The notes under the pieces: model-generated
Databases searched by the model: none
Seen by the model: the letters and a program-made list of their open reading frames with translations, nothing else
What the model was told of the DNA's origin: nothing
Assembly (NCBI RefSeq): GCF_910591885.1
Contig: NC_063273.1
Location: 2,852,001-2,916,000 of the forward strand
Direction of reading: 5' to 3'
From: Bombus terrestris
Lineage: Eukaryota; Arthropoda; Insecta; Hymenoptera; Apidae
Length of the DNA stretch: 64,000 bases
Position numbers and translations under genes: made by a program
Part shown: piece after piece, positions 60,958-64,000 of the stretch
Position numbering within the stretch: position 1 is the first letter of the stretch
How the letters are laid out: each line of letters opens with the position of its first letter

Positions 60958-62235
60958 TGCTAGTGGTAGTATGGTGGTCGGTGGGTGGTGGTTCGGGCGA
61001 CGGTTATCAAAATTGCGCGTGCCATTATAATTTTAAAGCCGGCTTTCCTCGCAGCACCGCCGCCTGCTCGTTGGACCACAGGAGGTGGCAGAGTTCTGGC
61101 AGTGGGTAAAAGAGGAGGAACATAGAGAAACGGGTAGGATGAGAAAGAGGTTGGAGGAAGTGGCGGCGAAGGGTGGTTGGGTGGCACGGAGGAAGTGGAA
61201 GAGGAAGAGGAAAGAGGTGGACGAAGGGTGGCAGCGGCGGCAACGAGGGTGTTGGTGGGTCTGTGTGCACACGCTGGGGATTGAAGTTCGGGACGGCACG
61301 GGGGTGGACGAGCAAGAGAAGGGCCGAAGGGGGTGGGTCATTTATTTCCCTCCCGCACGGCATAATTTATCGCGAGGATTTTCGCGAGAACACGCAGAGA
61401 GCACCGCGATAGAGGAAGAGCTAGGTAGACGAGAGGAGAGAGGAAAGTAGCAAAGGGAGGGTCGGGACAGAGGAAGGGTGGAAAAAGGGTGGTCTGCCGG
61501 CGGCAGCGGCCGCGGTGGTGCCGGTGCCGCGCTGCTGCGGCAGCAACTCGCTCGGGGCATCAAGAAACTGATGTAAATGGAGGCAAAGTATACGTCCTAC
61601 GAATGCTCGTTCTCGTGTCCTCGTCTTTGATAAAAGGACCCTCGATTTACGGTCGTCTGCAGTCGGAATTTTGCACGCGAATTTCGAATTACGTCGTTAA
61701 CGATTCCAAGCAGCCCGGACATTGTCCACGGCGTTCAACCTCTCACGAATTTACCTTCTATTCAGCCTGATTCTACTCTGCTTGCTAAAAATATTCTCCT
61801 CTCAGATTCCAAACGTTGCGATTGGACAGTATCGTATATCGATTTAAAGAAATATTTACACGCGTATTAGAATTTCTTGAACGATCATTTATGATTTTTC
61901 CTCTTTCGCGTTTCTTGATTGTCTTCTTCGGAGACATCGGACGATCGGTAATCGCAATTACTAAATCATCACGTTATTTTCACGGGAGACACGACGGTAA
62001 TGCAATTTATTATTTCCAACAGCGACCGATATCCGTCCCAAACGTCAATTTCGAGGCTGGTTAAATACAAAGTACAACTGAAACAATCGTAACCAGTCTA
62101 GAATCGTTCAGTCGTGGCTATTATGCATGTATTTACTTTAGTTCATTATGAAATGACAGGCGTCATAATTAATGCCAGATGTATTGCGCGATTAGAATCG
62201 CGGAAGGGCGCACATTTTCAACGTAAAACAGACGA

Positions 62236-62272
62236 ACGCGCGCGCGCACGCGAACGAGCGAGCGAGCGAACG
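62236..62272. repeat. CG/GCGA simple repeat
   Basis: acgcgcgcgcgcacg followed by (gcga)n. It shows how CpG-rich the genome tolerates being. Confidence 0.8.
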
Positions 62273-62330
62273 ACGGGCTTTGAAGCTGGCGCGTATCAAC
62301 GCATTTACAACAACCACGTATGACGATTTA

Positions 62331-63380
62331 CGTGTGAAATTTTCATGAATGCGCAGCATAGTTGGCAAAAATAAAGAATTAATTACAATTATAGTATGTT
62401 TAACTCGGTAGCGTATTATTCGGATATTGAATATTTGTCATTAATTTTTGAACCATTTCGATGGACTTATGACTGTTAAATTTTACTATTTATTTGTCTG
62501 TTACAATTCAACTAAATATATATATGATAAAATAAAGCGATCGTCCGTGAAAAAATTGGTTTATTATAGCCAAGAAAAAGGAATAATTTAAATGATATAT
62601 AAAGTTTCGAATTTAAAAAAATAACTAAAATCAAAAGGAAGCTAAGTCAACTTTCGTTTGGTTGCATTTTCATTGCAATTTCTGTATTCAGTTGTATTTT
62701 AAGTAAACACGCGACGAAATAAGACTGTGAGAATTTTGAAGATGTATCATTACCAAGAAAAAATGTAGTTTAAATGGCGTGTAGAATTTCGAATTTAGGA
62801 ATGTATATGGTTGCTTAAAACTGTGTTTTCTTTCATGAGTTATGTCCATGTTTTCCAAGACACAGTAGATGTAAAAGGTTTGTAATTTCAGCAGTACCAT
62901 GAAGATCGGCATCGATGAATGTTAGTAGACGGAAGTGGAAAGAAATACAGACACATCGTATCAGTTATGAATCGAAATTTTGCGGGGAATGATAGCTGCT
63001 AAAAAACGTACCATGCCCGCAGTTATTTATCCTGCGATCGATTACTTACGTGTTATTGTTTCATTAACAAAAGGGAGGATGGATACCGTTTGCGTTCGAA
63101 AAATATTCGAATTTTGTCCCGCGGTAACGGAATCGCGACGTGTTCTTTCTCCCAACATCGGGAACAGGACGTTTTTTTAGAATACTATTTGTTTTAAAAA
63201 TGTTCGGGGGACGAGATGGAAAATGACGAAACGTAGATAACCTGGACGATAAGCAACTATATCTGTACAATTTGAACGTTCTATATAAATTTATAATTGT
63301 CTAATTACTAATTATTTATACAACGATCAATATAATAGAGTACACAAAGCGTTTCCGAAATCAAGCAGGGATTATCGATT
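62331..63380. other. AT-rich non-coding stretch
   Basis: AT-rich with a small CpG patch near 63000-63180 that carries the short minus-strand ORF at 63042. Confidence 0.5.
63042..63158 (-). other. Candidate 38-codon ORF ending at a strong donor
   Basis: The ATG at 63158 opens MLGERTRRDSVTAGQNS and runs 38 codons. Its last codons overlap a strong donor-like GTAAGTAA (donor bases 63049-63044 on the minus strand). It could be a small first exon or chance. Not recognised. Confidence 0.1.
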
Positions 63381-64000
63381 AGAAACAAATCACTCTTCGT
63401 CTCCGACATAACCTGACACAGTTTAAAGCCAAGACCATATGACACCCTCGACCGCGTGACACTATCATTCATACTCGTCCATCCATACATCGAATCCTTC
63501 TCATCTGTATATCGATCAGCGTCCACGCCGCGACCGAGAAGCCGAGCATCGTTGGGGTAGGGGTGGTCGAGCGGAAGGTGGCAAAACACGCGAGGAGAGC
63601 GAGCCTTGAGGACGCAAGTTTCGCTCGGCACCGATACACCATTCGGTTATGGCAGCGAAGAAGAAATTAGTATTTTTTACATCCATTAACAGTTATAAAA
63701 CCGGATACAAAAAACAAAAAAAAAAAAATAACTGAAAAAGTGATAGAGTGTTAAAGAGTTGGCCATGGTATTCGCGGAATTCCAATCGATTCGAGAGCCT
63801 TGAAAATCCAAGGCAGATTATTTTGAAATTGATCCCAAGCTCGGCGCCATCGTCCGCGGAAAAGTAGCGTACTGCGCACACCCGTGCATGGATAGCCCCT
63901 TCTACAACCCCTTTTCCACCCCTACGAGGACGAGGAGACACGGTCCGAAGAGAGGGGAGGAAAAGCTCGGAAAGCCACCCTCGCACGACTTCAGAGGGGA
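63381..64000. other. CpG-rich end of window
   Basis: CpG-rich with an A-rich run at about 63706-63730. Frames at 63308-63631 and 63693-63986 on the minus strand are not recognised. A feature could continue beyond the window edge. Confidence 0.4.

Larger units (their letters stand above)
60651..62330. other. CpG-rich block with G-rich tract
   Basis: Contains a hairpin (60927-60957), a long G/A-rich + strand (60975-61500) with artefactual frames on both strands, a very GC-rich spot at 61495-61560, and the CpG simple repeat at 62236-62272. No gene is supported. Confidence 0.4.

Noticed and set aside
62236..62272. Short direct repeats that might suggest an array
   Set aside because: Simple CG and GCGA units without spacers; not a CRISPR-like or minisatellite array.

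Overview
The window looks like eukaryotic nuclear DNA from an insect, most probably a hymenopteran (bee, wasp or ant). It is AT-rich overall yet full of CpG. Short GC- and CpG-rich blocks of about 0.3-2 kb alternate with strongly AT-rich stretches. There are no compact operon-like genes and no ribosome-binding-site spacing. Two degraded cut-and-paste DNA-transposon remnants are visible: one Tc1/mariner-type and one pogo/Tigger-like. The order-level call is an inference from composition and repeats, because no recognisable protein gene anchors it.

I find no protein-coding gene that I can name on either strand. The longest open frames (up to about 225 codons) lie in low-complexity purine or pyrimidine tracts, are open in several frames at once, or open only at GTG/TTG. 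I treat them as composition artefacts. The window is best read as intergenic DNA or the inside of a very long intron. No tRNA, rRNA, snRNA or CRISPR array was seen.

Layout. From 1 to about 8 kb, AT-rich DNA is broken by CpG blocks at 1.1-1.7, 3.5-3.8, 4.3-5.4 and 6.0-7.6 kb; the last is strongly pyrimidine-rich. A 364-bp MITE with TA duplications lies at 8396-8759 and a pogo-like terminal repeat at 10753. CpG blocks recur at 8.8-10, 11.1-12.1, 12.5-13.1, 14.5-15.2, 15.7-16.3, 21.4-22.4, 24.5-26.7, 27.8-28.4, 30.7-31.5, 33.3-33.7, 34.4-35.0 and 35.9-37.0 kb. They continue at 40.8-41.3, 43.9-45.4, 46.5-48.5, 50.9-53.1, 54.2-55.0, 55.8-57.7, 58.2-60.0, 60.7-62.3 and 63.4-64 kb. Diverged tandem repeats with periods of about 179 bp (18956-19260) and about 158 bp (49938-50360) sit in AT-rich stretches.

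Possible function. Several CpG blocks carry features expected of promoters or regulatory elements: a TATA box with a correctly spaced initiator at 57452-57484, two near-identical TISU/YY1-like motifs at 11387 and 36780, and a recurring switch from a purine-rich to a pyrimidine-rich + strand. A few short open frames or exon-like segments (for example 4350-4466, 43885-43941, 57498-57653) are recorded as low-confidence candidates only. Nothing in the sequence shows how these parts act together. Transcript and conservation data would decide whether the blocks are enhancers, non-coding RNA promoters or first exons.
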